Source: CADEDH01 sp039201605 (lineage in GTDB: Bacteria > Actinomycetota > Acidimicrobiia > Acidimicrobiales > SZUA-35). Taken from it: a stretch of DNA of 64,000 nt. Below the pieces are notes generated by a model. It made no database searches, had not been told where the DNA came from, and worked only from the letters and a program-made list of their open reading frames with translations. A program made the translations under genes and the position numbers. Positions 18,267 through 26,314 of this stretch are shown here, one piece after another. The DNA lies in NCBI GenBank assembly GCA_039201605.1, contig JBCCRO010000017.1, positions 40,325 through 104,324 on the forward strand, in the 5' to 3' direction. Numbering within the stretch: the first letter of the stretch is position 1; the number at the start of each line of letters is the position of its first letter.

Positions 18267-18523
18267 AGCCGCTCCGTCGGCAGCTGTTCCCGTGATCTAA
18301 GGACGCCTTCCCACTCCCCATGTCGGTTGTTTTTTGGACGATTCAACACCTTCGGCCGCCTGGCCGCCGATCGACGACGGATCGCCGATGCATGGTCGAC
18401 GGACACACCCCTTGCCCCCGATCGGTCATCGTGCGACGTTGGCGATGATGGTGCCGCACCGGGACCATCGGTCGGACTGACCCCGGAGGTACTGCCGACG
18501 CGCTGACTGCAAAGGAAACGACG

Positions 18524-18907
18524 ATGCAACTCACCATCACTGCATCCGTTCAGGCTCGCTGGGGCCATCGGGTCGACGACCTGGTCCATACCCATGCGTG
18601 GACGGTCGAGGCCACAGTCGAGGGGCCCCACGACTGCGACAAGGTCTTCCCGGCCGATGAGTTGGAGCGGATCCTCACCGATGCCATCCGGCCCTGGTCC
18701 GGGTGCTACCTCACCAACGAGGACGTCGGCGACTGGAACGGCTACCGGCCCGTCGTCTGGGACCGGGAACCGACCGTCGAGGAGATCGTCCGCCGTCTGT
18801 GGTGCCGGCTCGACCCCTTACTCCCCGGGCTGGTCGCCCTGGCCCTGGTCGAGAGCACCGAGTTCGATCGGTGCCGCACCGTGCGGCTCTCGACCACCCG
18901 GGTCTGA
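18524..18907 (+). CDS. 6-pyruvoyl-tetrahydropterin synthase / QueD-like protein
   Basis: 127 residues with the T-fold pattern: ITASVQARWGHRV at the N-terminus, then HTHAW as the HxH zinc ligands, PADELERILTDAI, REPTVEEIVRRLWCRL matching the PTxEN segment, and ALVESTEFDRCRTVR with the conserved Glu. The N-terminal region lacks a clear Cys nucleophile, so the exact reaction (PTPS, QueD or other) is uncertain. No queuosine or folate genes lie beside it. The 257-bp gap upstream contains a T-run (18329-18336) but no gene. Confidence 0.72.
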   Translation: MQLTITASVQARWGHRVDDLVHTHAWTVEATVEGPHDCDKVFPADELERILTDAIRPWSGCYLTNEDVGDWNGYRPVVWDREPTVEEIVRRLWCRLDPLLPGLVALALVESTEFDRCRTVRLSTTRV

Positions 18908-18955
18908 CCGCCCGCCCGGACCACATCGGCGCCACCCCCGCCGTGTGACGAGCGG

Positions 18956-19486
18956 TCAGTCGGTGAGGCGCTTCCAGAAGGTGACCTTGTGGTCGCCAGG
19001 CCCGTAGAACTCTCGGATCGTCGCCTCCTGCACGAAGCCTCGGGCGGCGTAGAAGGCCCGGGCCTGCTCGTAGCCGTCGAGGCCCGAGGTGTCGACGATC
19101 AGGGTGCGGGCCCGCTCCTCGCCGAGGGCGATCAGCTCGGCCTCGATGTGCTCGATGAGGTGGGTGCCGGCGCCGGTGCCGTGCCGGTCGGGTGCGGTTG
19201 CGATGAAGTAGAGGTTCCACATCCGGTCGGCGAACGGCTCGGGCGCATAGTACGCCGCGGCGTCTATGGCAGCGGTCTCGTTGTCGGCGGGCTTGCCAGC
19301 AGCGCCTCGGTCGACCACGAGCCAGTGGTGATCATCGAGGGACCCGTCGAAGAAGCCGGCGAGCATCTCGTCGAACGCTCCCAGCTCGTCGGGTTCGAAC
19401 ATCCCGTTGTCGAGGCCGAGCTGTTTGATGGCGTCGGTGTCCGCCGGTCGGGCGGGCCGGATGGGGGAGTCGGTCAAGGGGACCAC
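18956..19486 (-). CDS. GNAT acetyltransferase
   Basis: 176 residues starting RPARPADTDAIKQLGLDNG. Motif A is MWNLYFIATAPDRHGTGAG followed by THLIEHIEAELIALGEERA, then GYEQARAFYAARGFVQEATI, the standard GNAT order. Substrate unknown. Third gene of a compact minus-strand set: hydrolase, NTF2-like, then this gene only 5 bp downstream. Confidence 0.82.
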   Translation of the reverse strand: MVPLTDSPIRPARPADTDAIKQLGLDNGMFEPDELGAFDEMLAGFFDGSLDDHHWLVVDRGAAGKPADNETAAIDAAAYYAPEPFADRMWNLYFIATAPDRHGTGAGTHLIEHIEAELIALGEERARTLIVDTSGLDGYEQARAFYAARGFVQEATIREFYGPGDHKVTFWKRLTD

Positions 19487-19491
19487 CGTAG

Positions 19492-19971
19492 TCAGGCGGT
19501 CTCACCCGGTCCGGGGGTTTTCGTCGCCGCAGCCGAGGCCGCCGCCCGTGCCATCAGATCGGCGGGGCCGGTCTGCCAGACGGCGGTCATGGTCATGGCC
19601 CCGATCACCCACCGGCCGTCGTCGGTCCGGGTGAGCTCGAAGCGGTAGTCGCCGCCGAGCGTCCAGGTCTCCTCCTGCCACTGGTGGGTGGCCTGGAAGG
19701 CGGCGGTGGCCGTGGCGGCGGCACCGCCGTCGTCGACGGTGACGAGATGGTTGGCGACGAGGTGCTGATGGGCGTCGATCGCCTCGAAGGCCGCCCGCCA
19801 GCCGCCGATGACCCCGTCTGCGGGGACGGTGGCGGGCTCGCCTCCCTGCAGCGAGGTGTAGTCGAGGACGACGTCCTCGGCGAACACGGTGCGCAGCTCG
19901 GCCCAGTCGTGGTGGTCGGCGTGCCGGAACAGGCGGGTGATGGTGTCGGTGATGGTGGTGTGGTCGGTCAT
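19492..19971 (-). CDS. NTF2-like (SnoaL) protein
   Basis: 159 residues from ATG 19971. Contains ITRLFRHADHHDWAELRTVF, FAEDVVLDYTSLQGGEP, AFEAIDAHQHLVANHLV and FELTRTDDGRWVIGAMTM, the helix-strand layout of SnoaL-like polyketide-cyclase/isomerase folds. His and Asp at the cavity positions are kept, but no specific reaction is known. Between the alpha/beta hydrolase (47 bp upstream) and GNAT genes, probably one transcript under LysR control. Confidence 0.75.
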   Translation of the reverse strand: MTDHTTITDTITRLFRHADHHDWAELRTVFAEDVVLDYTSLQGGEPATVPADGVIGGWRAAFEAIDAHQHLVANHLVTVDDGGAAATATAAFQATHQWQEETWTLGGDYRFELTRTDDGRWVIGAMTMTAVWQTGPADLMARAAASAAATKTPGPGETA

Positions 19972-20018
19972 CGTGGGTCTCCGGTCGAAGGGTGGGGCAG
20001 GGTCGGGGATGATGGCGC

Positions 20019-20939
20019 TCAGAGGGTGGCCCGGAAGTGGTCGACGATGGCCGGGACGGCCACCGCAACCTGGGGCGGCCGGTCGTAGAAGTCGAGCTGG
20101 CCGCCCTCGGTCCAGATCAGGCTCTTGGGGCCGGCCAGCCCGTCGTAGAAGGCCTGGGCCCCGTCGGGGACGGCACCGTCGCGGGAGTGGACCATCTGCA
20201 CGGGCACGTCGATGGCGGGGGCCGACGTGATCGGGTTGAACTCGAGCCACGGCTGCCACGACATGGTGGCGATCCGCTTGTCCCACTCCGGGATGTGGCC
20301 GCGGGTCGGATCGAGGTAGTAGTCGAACGGGCCGAACATCGCCGCCGACTCGTCGGTCTCGGAGATGGCCGGGATCATGGCCACCTCGCCCGTGCTGCGC
20401 CAGGAGGCCTCGGCCTGCTTCGACAGCTCGATTCGCTCGGCCACCCCGTCCGGCCCGCCGTAGTAGGGGGCGACGAGATCGGTGTTGTGGAGCCAGGGGG
20501 CGACCATCCCGATCGAGCGCACCCGGTCGTCATCGGCGGCGTTGACGGCCTGGTAGCCGGCCGAGGCACACACGCCGAGGGCGCCGATCCGGTCGGGGTC
20601 GATGCCGTCGAGGGTCCGGGCGAAGCCGACGGCGGCATGGATGTCGGCCACCTTGCGGCTGGGGTTCTCCCAGTCGCGGGGATCGCCCTCGCTCTGGCCG
20701 AACCCGCGGAAGTCGAAGGTGAGGGTGGTGATGCCCTGCGCCGCCAGTCGGCGGGCGTAGAAGTCGGCCTGCTGCTCCTTCGAGGTCGTCCACGATCCGG
20801 TGACGACGACGATCGGTGCGCCGTCGACGGCCGAGATCGGCCGGAACAGGTCGGCGACCAGGGTGTCGCCGTCGGCGTCGAAGTGGTGGCGCTCGGTCGT
20901 GTACGGAGCGGGTGTGGTGTGGGTGTCTGCGATGGTCAT
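20019..20939 (-). CDS. Alpha/beta hydrolase (dienelactone-hydrolase-like)
   Basis: 306 residues from ATG 20939, preceded by a strong ggagggtg ribosome site. The oxyanion strand is PIVVVTGSWTTSKEQQAD, then LTFDFRGFGQSEGDPRDW, nucleophile region GALGVCASAGYQAV (Cys or Ser could act), and a C-terminal TEGGQLDFYDRP where many relatives carry His. First gene of an operon with NTF2-like and GNAT genes and divergent from a LysR gene whose operator sits between them, so it is the likely LysR target. Confidence 0.82.
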   Translation of the reverse strand: MTIADTHTTPAPYTTERHHFDADGDTLVADLFRPISAVDGAPIVVVTGSWTTSKEQQADFYARRLAAQGITTLTFDFRGFGQSEGDPRDWENPSRKVADIHAAVGFARTLDGIDPDRIGALGVCASAGYQAVNAADDDRVRSIGMVAPWLHNTDLVAPYYGGPDGVAERIELSKQAEASWRSTGEVAMIPAISETDESAAMFGPFDYYLDPTRGHIPEWDKRIATMSWQPWLEFNPITSAPAIDVPVQMVHSRDGAVPDGAQAFYDGLAGPKSLIWTEGGQLDFYDRPPQVAVAVPAIVDHFRATL

Positions 20940-20981
20940 GGGTTCACCCTCCGCCCGTTTCGCCGAGGAATCCAAGACCTC

Positions 20982-21006
20982 CTGTGATGTTCTCCGGTTA
21001 TCACAG
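20982..21006. promoter_or_regulatory. LysR-type operator between divergent genes
   Basis: Perfect inverted repeat CTGTGAT (20982-20988), 11-nt spacer, ATCACAG (21000-21006). It contains the T-N11-A core typical of LysR binding sites. It sits 25 bp before the LysR start at 21031 and 43 bp before the hydrolase start at 20939, the classic position for autoregulation plus activation of the divergent operon. Confidence 0.75.
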
Positions 21007-21030
21007 CGCGTGGTCGGCTACGGTGCGGGC

Positions 21031-21936
21031 GTGGATGTGCATCTCCGGGATCTGCGCTACTTCGTGGCCGTGGCCGAGGAGCTCCACTTCGGTCGGGCGG
21101 CCGAGCGACTGTTCGTGTCGCAGCCGGCGTTGTCCCGCCAGATCGCCCGCCTCGAAGCGCAGTTGGGCGTCACCCTGCTCGATCGCGACCGCCGCAAGGT
21201 GTCGCTCACCGCCACCGGCGAAGCCCTGCTCGGCGATGCCCGGAACCTCCTCGACGCCTGGGCCGACACCGAGCGCTCGGTGCGCGACACCGCCGCCGCC
21301 GACTCGGCCACGCTCCGGATCGGGCTGCAGACCAGCGTCGGCCGTGGACTGTTGGCCGCCCTCGGCTCCGGGCTCCGGGAGCGCCACCTCGGGTGGACGA
21401 TCGAGCTGAACCAGCAGGCCTGGGACGATCCGAGCGCCGGATTGGTCGACGGTTCGTCCGACATCGCCCTGTGTTGGCTTCCCCTGCCCGACGGCGACGG
21501 GTACCGGTCGGTCACCGTGGCCACCGAGCAGCGCCTCATCGCCGTTCAGTCCGGCGACCCCATCGCCGAGCGGGGCGCCGTCACCTTTGACGAGGTCGCC
21601 GATCGGCCGCTGGTCGCTCTACCCAAATCGGCCGGTGACCTGCGGGACTACTGGTTGGCGAGCGACGACCGCCATCGTCCGGCCCGCGTCGCCACCACGG
21701 CCCACAGCGCGGAGGAGGCGATGGAGGCGGTGGCCGCCGGCATCGGGTCGGCGCTGATCTCGGTCGGCAACGCCGAGCTGTACGGGCGGGCCGACGTCGC
21801 CTTCGTCCTGGTGGAGGACCTGGCCCCGGCCGAGCTCGCAATCGTCTGGCGGTGGGACGACGACCGGCCGATCATCCGCAGCGTCATCGACATCGCCCGC
21901 GAGCTCGAACCGCAGGAACGGTCGGCGGACGACTAG
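21031..21936 (+). CDS. LysR-family transcriptional regulator
   Basis: 301 residues from GTG 21031 (GTG 21037 also possible). Winged helix-turn-helix at residues 3-62: LRYFVAVAEELHFGRAAERL, FVSQPALSRQIARLEAQLGV. The effector domain starts near 90 (TLRIGLQTSVGRGLLAALG). No sensor ligand can be read from sequence. It faces the hydrolase operon across a perfect palindromic site and is likely its regulator. Confidence 0.9.
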   Translation: MDVHLRDLRYFVAVAEELHFGRAAERLFVSQPALSRQIARLEAQLGVTLLDRDRRKVSLTATGEALLGDARNLLDAWADTERSVRDTAAADSATLRIGLQTSVGRGLLAALGSGLRERHLGWTIELNQQAWDDPSAGLVDGSSDIALCWLPLPDGDGYRSVTVATEQRLIAVQSGDPIAERGAVTFDEVADRPLVALPKSAGDLRDYWLASDDRHRPARVATTAHSAEEAMEAVAAGIGSALISVGNAELYGRADVAFVLVEDLAPAELAIVWRWDDDRPIIRSVIDIARELEPQERSADD

Positions 21937-21947
21937 CGCCCCGACGG

Positions 21948-22835
21948 TTACTCGCCCCCGCCCCACCGGTCATCGAGCTCGTCGAGGAACAGCTCGCCGG
22001 TGGGGGTGGTGGCGGCCGGGTTCCAGATCACGCTGATCCCGGCCGGGACCGGGGGTTCGAGGGGACGGGAGGTGGCGCCGTCGAGTCGGAGACGGGCCGC
22101 GGTGGACGGGGCGAGCGACACGCCGGCCCCCGCCGCCACGAAGGCCAGCATCGATTCGAGGTGGTCGACCTCCATCACGATCTCGGCCTGTTTGCCCTGC
22201 TCCTCGCACAGTCGGTTGAACGATCGGTGCACACAGGGCTCGCGCTCCTTGCTCATCAGGAGGAACGGCTCGTCGAGCAGGTCGGCCACCGGCACCCGCT
22301 CGTGGTGGGCCAGCGGATGGTCGGCGGGGAGGAAGGCGTGCAGTTCATCGGCGGTGATCAGGCGCGAGTGCACGGGCTCGGGGCCGCCGGGAAGGATGGT
22401 GAAGCCGACGTCGATCGAGCCGAGGCGGAGGGCCTCGGTCTGCTCGGTGGTGGCCATCTGCTGCAGTCGTACCGCCACCTCGGGATGGCGACCCATGAAG
22501 TCGATGAGGAACGACGGCAGGTCGCCGAGGCTGCACACCGCGGTGAACCCCACCGCCAGCCGGCCCCGCACCCCGCGCTCGGCATCGTGGGCGGCCCGGT
22601 TGGCCTGCTCCAGTTGCGGGAACACGCCCCGCACCTCCTCGGCGTAGGTCTGCCCGGCGGCGGTGAGGCGGATGCCCCGACCGGAACGGTCGAACAACTG
22701 CAGCCCGAGCTGCTTCTCCAGGGCGGCGATCGTCTGACTGACGGCTGGTTGGGCGACATGGAGACGAGCGGCGGCCCGACCGACGTGGAGCTCGTCGGCC
22801 ACGACGAGGAACGTCTCGATATGGCGCAGGTTCAT
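21948..22835 (-). CDS. LysR-family transcriptional regulator
   Basis: 295 residues: MNLRHIETFLVVADELHVGR with AQPAVSQTIAALEKQLGL is the DNA-binding domain, and GRLAVGFTAVCSLGDLPSFL opens the effector domain. Tail to tail with the previous LysR gene, 11 bp apart. Divergent from the luciferase-domain gene at 22959, which is therefore its most likely target. Confidence 0.9.
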   Translation of the reverse strand: MNLRHIETFLVVADELHVGRAAARLHVAQPAVSQTIAALEKQLGLQLFDRSGRGIRLTAAGQTYAEEVRGVFPQLEQANRAAHDAERGVRGRLAVGFTAVCSLGDLPSFLIDFMGRHPEVAVRLQQMATTEQTEALRLGSIDVGFTILPGGPEPVHSRLITADELHAFLPADHPLAHHERVPVADLLDEPFLLMSKEREPCVHRSFNRLCEEQGKQAEIVMEVDHLESMLAFVAAGAGVSLAPSTAARLRLDGATSRPLEPPVPAGISVIWNPAATTPTGELFLDELDDRWGGGE

Positions 22836-22856
22836 CGTCGGGCCGGCCGTTGAGTC

Positions 22857-22872
22857 ATAAGTGACAGGTTAT
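22857..22872. promoter_or_regulatory. Possible LysR site or promoter element
   Basis: ATAA (22857-22860), 8 nt, TTAT (22869-22872): a short, unusually AT-rich dyad in the 123-bp gap between the second LysR gene and the divergent luciferase-domain gene. Weak evidence by itself; position is right for an operator. Confidence 0.3.
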
Positions 22873-22958
22873 CAGTAGCCTGCCTGACTTCTATTGGATC
22901 TTCTCGGTCGTGCTGGTCATGCTGACAGGGTCCTGCTGCCCCCACGAAGGATCGCCCC

Positions 22959-23462
22959 ATGTCGTTGTCGACCAGTGACCTGCCCGAGCGCGCCGGGCCC
23001 CGGCCCGCGACGACGCCGACCAATCCCCATACCCAGCTCGATCAGATCGCCCCGGAGGAGCTGCAGCTACAGGTGGCCGACTTCATGTTCGGGCTCTCCT
23101 GCGTCGACGAGTTCCCGTCGCAGATCTCGGTGCCCGGCGCCCGGGCGATGTGGCTCAACGACGCCTGCCCCGCCGGGCCACCGGAGGCGTTCATGATCGG
23201 GCGGGAGTTCTGTCACATCCACCCGGTGAGCGACGGGAGCCTCCACCTCAACCTGCCGGTCGAGCTCGGGCAGCAGGCGATCGAGCGCGGGTGGGCGGAG
23301 AAGCACCCGATGGCCCGCCGCGGCATCATCCCGCCGACGGTGCTCATGGTCTATGGGCCCCGGGACGGGGAGGAGCTGGAGGTGGTGAAGGCCCTCGTCG
23401 CCGCCTCCCACCGATTCGCTCACGCCGCCGCCGAGGCCGAGGGCGAGGCCGAGGGCGAGTAG
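22959..23462 (+). CDS. Luciferase-domain (DUF5519-like) protein
   Basis: 167 residues. The core FMIGREFCHIHPVSDGSLHL, NLPVELGQQAIERGWAEKHP and PPTVLMVYGPRDGEELEVVK fits the small luciferase-domain family (named by distant similarity; light emission is not implied). It has a Pro-rich N-terminus and an acidic, Glu-rich tail. Soluble. Divergent from a LysR gene. Confidence 0.72.
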   Translation: MSLSTSDLPERAGPRPATTPTNPHTQLDQIAPEELQLQVADFMFGLSCVDEFPSQISVPGARAMWLNDACPAGPPEAFMIGREFCHIHPVSDGSLHLNLPVELGQQAIERGWAEKHPMARRGIIPPTVLMVYGPRDGEELEVVKALVAASHRFAHAAAEAEGEAEGE

Positions 23463-23508
23463 CGGGCTCCGGTTGACAGCGGCGCCGACGGGGGCGACGC
23501 TGCGGCCC

Positions 23509-24768
23509 ATGTCTTCCCCCGATGCGACTGCGGCCCCGCCCGACAACCGGGTCGACGGCGATCGCCTGTGGCGGCGGCTGATGGCGATGGCCCAGGTGGC
23601 GCCGACCGCCAACGGCGGCAGCAACCGCCAGGCCCTCAGCGACGACGACGCCGACGGGCGGGCCCTGTTCCTGGAGTGGACGACCGCCGCCGGGTGCACC
23701 CACGAACTCGACGAGATCGGCAACCTGTTCGTCCGCCGCCAGGGCCGGCAGGCGGACGCCGCCCCGGTGCTGATCGGCAGTCATCTCGACACCCAGCCGA
23801 CCGGCGGCCGGTTCGACGGGGTGTACGGCGTTCTCGGGGGTCTCGAGGTGATCGAGCGGCTCAACGATCTCGACGTCGTCACCGACCGACCGGTCGATCT
23901 CGTGGTCTGGACCAACGAGGAGGGCTCGCGCTTCCCGTACTCGATGATGGGCTCCGGGGTGTGGGCCGGTCGGATGCCGTTGGCCACGGCCCGAGGCCTG
24001 GCCGACATCGACGGGATCACGGTCGGCGACGAGCTCGATCGCCTCGGCTGGGCCGGTGGGCGCCCGGCTAGGCCGACGCCGATCGCCGCCGCCTACGAGC
24101 TCCACATCGAGCAGGGTCCGATCCTGGAGCACGAGCAGCTCGAGGTGGGCGTGGTCACCGGCGTGCAGGGCCTTCGCTGGTTCACCATCGAGCTGCGCGG
24201 CTTCCCGGCCCACGCCGGTCCGACACCGATGGTGGGCCGCAAGGATCCGGCCCGGGCCCTGTCGGCGATCATCGACCGGGGGTACGAGATGGTCGACGGC
24301 TACTCCCCGTGGGGGCGGGGGACCTTCGCCCAGTTCCGTTCCGAGCCGGTCAGCCCGAACACGATCCCCGAGCGCCTCCAGTGCTCGCTCGACCTGCGCC
24401 ATCCCGAGGCCGACACGCTGGAGGCGATGGAGTCCGGGCTGCGGAGGATCGTCGATGAGGCGGCCGCCGCCGCCGACATCACGGCCGCCGTCGAGCGCGA
24501 GAACGAGTCGCCCCCCGTCGCCTTCGACGAGGGGTGCATCGCCGCCGTTGCCGAGGCGGTGACGGAGCTCGGCTTCAGCCACCAGCGGATGGTGTCGGGC
24601 GCCGGCCACGACGCCTGCTACGTGGCCCTGCACGCCCCGACCTCGATGATCTTCATCCCGTGCGACGACGGCCTCAGCCACAACGAGGCCGAGAACATCA
24701 GCGCCGAGCAGGCCGAGCGCGGCGCCAGCGTCCTGCTCGGTGCCGTTCGCCGCTCGGCCGTCGCCTGA
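23509..24768 (+). CDS. Zn-dependent hydantoinase/carbamoylase-type amidase (M20 family)
   Basis: 419 residues from ATG 23509. Metal-binding and catalytic motifs are in order: VLIGSHLDTQPTGGRFDGVY (His and Asp), VVWTNEEGSRFPYSMMGSGV (catalytic Glu), ELHIEQGPILE, and GAGHDACYVA near the end. The dimerisation lid occurs in the middle (FPAHAGPTPMVGRKDPARAL). This is the N-carbamoyl-L-amino-acid hydrolase/allantoate amidohydrolase group; which ureido substrate is used is not decided. No hydantoinase or transporter gene adjoins. Confidence 0.88.
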   Translation: MSSPDATAAPPDNRVDGDRLWRRLMAMAQVAPTANGGSNRQALSDDDADGRALFLEWTTAAGCTHELDEIGNLFVRRQGRQADAAPVLIGSHLDTQPTGGRFDGVYGVLGGLEVIERLNDLDVVTDRPVDLVVWTNEEGSRFPYSMMGSGVWAGRMPLATARGLADIDGITVGDELDRLGWAGGRPARPTPIAAAYELHIEQGPILEHEQLEVGVVTGVQGLRWFTIELRGFPAHAGPTPMVGRKDPARALSAIIDRGYEMVDGYSPWGRGTFAQFRSEPVSPNTIPERLQCSLDLRHPEADTLEAMESGLRRIVDEAAAAADITAAVERENESPPVAFDEGCIAAVAEAVTELGFSHQRMVSGAGHDACYVALHAPTSMIFIPCDDGLSHNEAENISAEQAERGASVLLGAVRRSAVA

Positions 24769-24897
24769 GGTTCGGCCTCCTCGCCCCTCCCTGCGGTGGC
24801 GGCGGGGGTGGCCGTCGCCGCGCCTCGCCCGGGTGCCGACCGAGGGGTGGGTCGGCCGGGCGGGCTTCGGGAAGGGGGCCTCTGGTACCGTTCGCCG

Positions 24898-26151
24898 ATG
24901 GGGATCGACCGCCGTCGTACGCGACTGTTCACGCTCATCATGGCCCTGGCCGTCATCGCCGCCGCCTGCTCCAGCAGCTCGACGGACGAGGCTGACGACG
25001 TTGACGCCGACGCTACGGAGGCTGCGACCGCCTCGGCCTCGGCCGCGGACGCCGACGACGACGCCGACACCGACACCGACGAGGGTGAGGCCGAGAACGC
25101 AGGCGAGGGCGACGAGACGGCGCTGAGCGGCTTCGACGCCGTCACCGACACCGTCGAGTCGTTCGTCGATTCGGCCGGCCTCGAGGGCGCCGGACTGATC
25201 GTGGTCCACGAGGACGACGGCGTGATCTACGAGGAGTACTTCGGCGCCTTCACCGAGGACCGGATCAGCATGATCGCCTCCACGTCGAAGATGATCTCGG
25301 CCGGGGTGCTGCTCCACCTGCAGGACGACGGTCTGCTCGACGTCGACGCCCCGGTCGAGGAGGTCGTCGACTGGGTGGGGGAGAACCCGGAGATCACCAC
25401 CGCCCAGCTCCTGTCCAACAGCTCCGGCCTCGTCGGCCTCGGGCCCGACCTCTTCTACTCGCCCTACCTCTGCCAGTGGGCGCCGGCCGACAACCTCCAG
25501 AGGTGCGGTGAGTCGGTGTTCACCACGTCGGCCGATGACGACGATCAGATCCCACCAGACAGCGAGTTCCGCTACGGCGGGGCCCAGTGGCAGGTCGCCG
25601 GCGCCGTGGCCGAGACGGTGTCCGGCCAGTCGTGGGCCGACCTGATCGACGAGGTCTACAACGAGCCGTGCGGGCTCGACTCACTCGGCTACATCAGCCT
25701 CGGTGCCATCGAGTTCCCCGAGAGCGGCTACCCGATCGCCTTCGGCGGGGATCCGGCCAACGCCACCCCGTCGGACAACCCGAACATCGAGGGCGGCGCC
25801 TACATCACCGTGGGCGACTACGGCGAGCTCCTGCTCATGCACCTCCGGGGCGGCACCTGCGGCGACACCCAGGTCCTCTCCCAGGAGGCGCTCGACACGA
25901 TGTACGCCGATCGGGTGGCCGCCGTCTACGACGGTGACGCCACCGCCGCCGACATCGGGTACGGCATGGGATGGTGGATCGATCGCGACAGCGGGCAGAT
26001 CACCGATCCCGGCGCCTGGGGTGCCATCGCCTGGCTCGACCTCGACGATCGCTACGGTGCCTACCTCATCGTCGAGGACGAGGGGGCGACCGGCCAGGCG
26101 CTCAAGAGCCAGATCGACGGGTTCGTTCACCAGGGCGCCGTCGGCGCCTAG
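24898..26151 (+). CDS. Serine hydrolase lipoprotein (beta-lactamase class C-like)
   Basis: 417 residues. Lipoprotein signal with lipobox VIAAAC, Cys24 the acylation site. An acidic, Ala/Asp/Thr-rich linker covers about 25-75. The penicillin-binding-like catalytic domain starts near 80: STSK (SxxK nucleophile motif), then FRYGGAQWQVAG in place of the usual YxN, and GMGWWIDRDSG. Likely an extracytoplasmic esterase/amidase anchored to the membrane. Its TAG stop lies in the first bases of a long inverted-repeat element. Start ATG 24898; the 129 bp before it hold no gene. Confidence 0.85.
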   Translation: MGIDRRRTRLFTLIMALAVIAAACSSSSTDEADDVDADATEAATASASAADADDDADTDTDEGEAENAGEGDETALSGFDAVTDTVESFVDSAGLEGAGLIVVHEDDGVIYEEYFGAFTEDRISMIASTSKMISAGVLLHLQDDGLLDVDAPVEEVVDWVGENPEITTAQLLSNSSGLVGLGPDLFYSPYLCQWAPADNLQRCGESVFTTSADDDDQIPPDSEFRYGGAQWQVAGAVAETVSGQSWADLIDEVYNEPCGLDSLGYISLGAIEFPESGYPIAFGGDPANATPSDNPNIEGGAYITVGDYGELLLMHLRGGTCGDTQVLSQEALDTMYADRVAAVYDGDATAADIGYGMGWWIDRDSGQITDPGAWGAIAWLDLDDRYGAYLIVEDEGATGQALKSQIDGFVHQGAVGA

Positions 26152-26314
26152 TGCCGTATCAGGCAACCTTTGCGCTGTCCGCCGGCCAGCTGCGCCGCTG
26201 GCTGCGTCCTCGTCACCTCGCTCACGCTCACAAGTGACCTCGGTTCCTGCGTCCTTCCCAGCGACGCACCTGACTCGGTGTCGACAACCCGAACGTTGCC
26301 CGATACGGCACTAG
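26148..26314. repeat. Long imperfect inverted repeat (MITE-like or double terminator)
   Basis: The left end CTAGTGCCGTATCAGGCAAC (from 26148) matches, in reverse complement, the right end ending at 26314; about 27 of the outer 35 bases match. Weaker pairing continues inward, with GTCAC/GTGAC near the centre, so all 167 bp could fold into one hairpin. The termini coincide with the TAG stops of the two converging flanking genes. No target duplication or transposase is visible, so it is either a non-autonomous mobile element or an elaborate bidirectional terminator. Confidence 0.65.
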
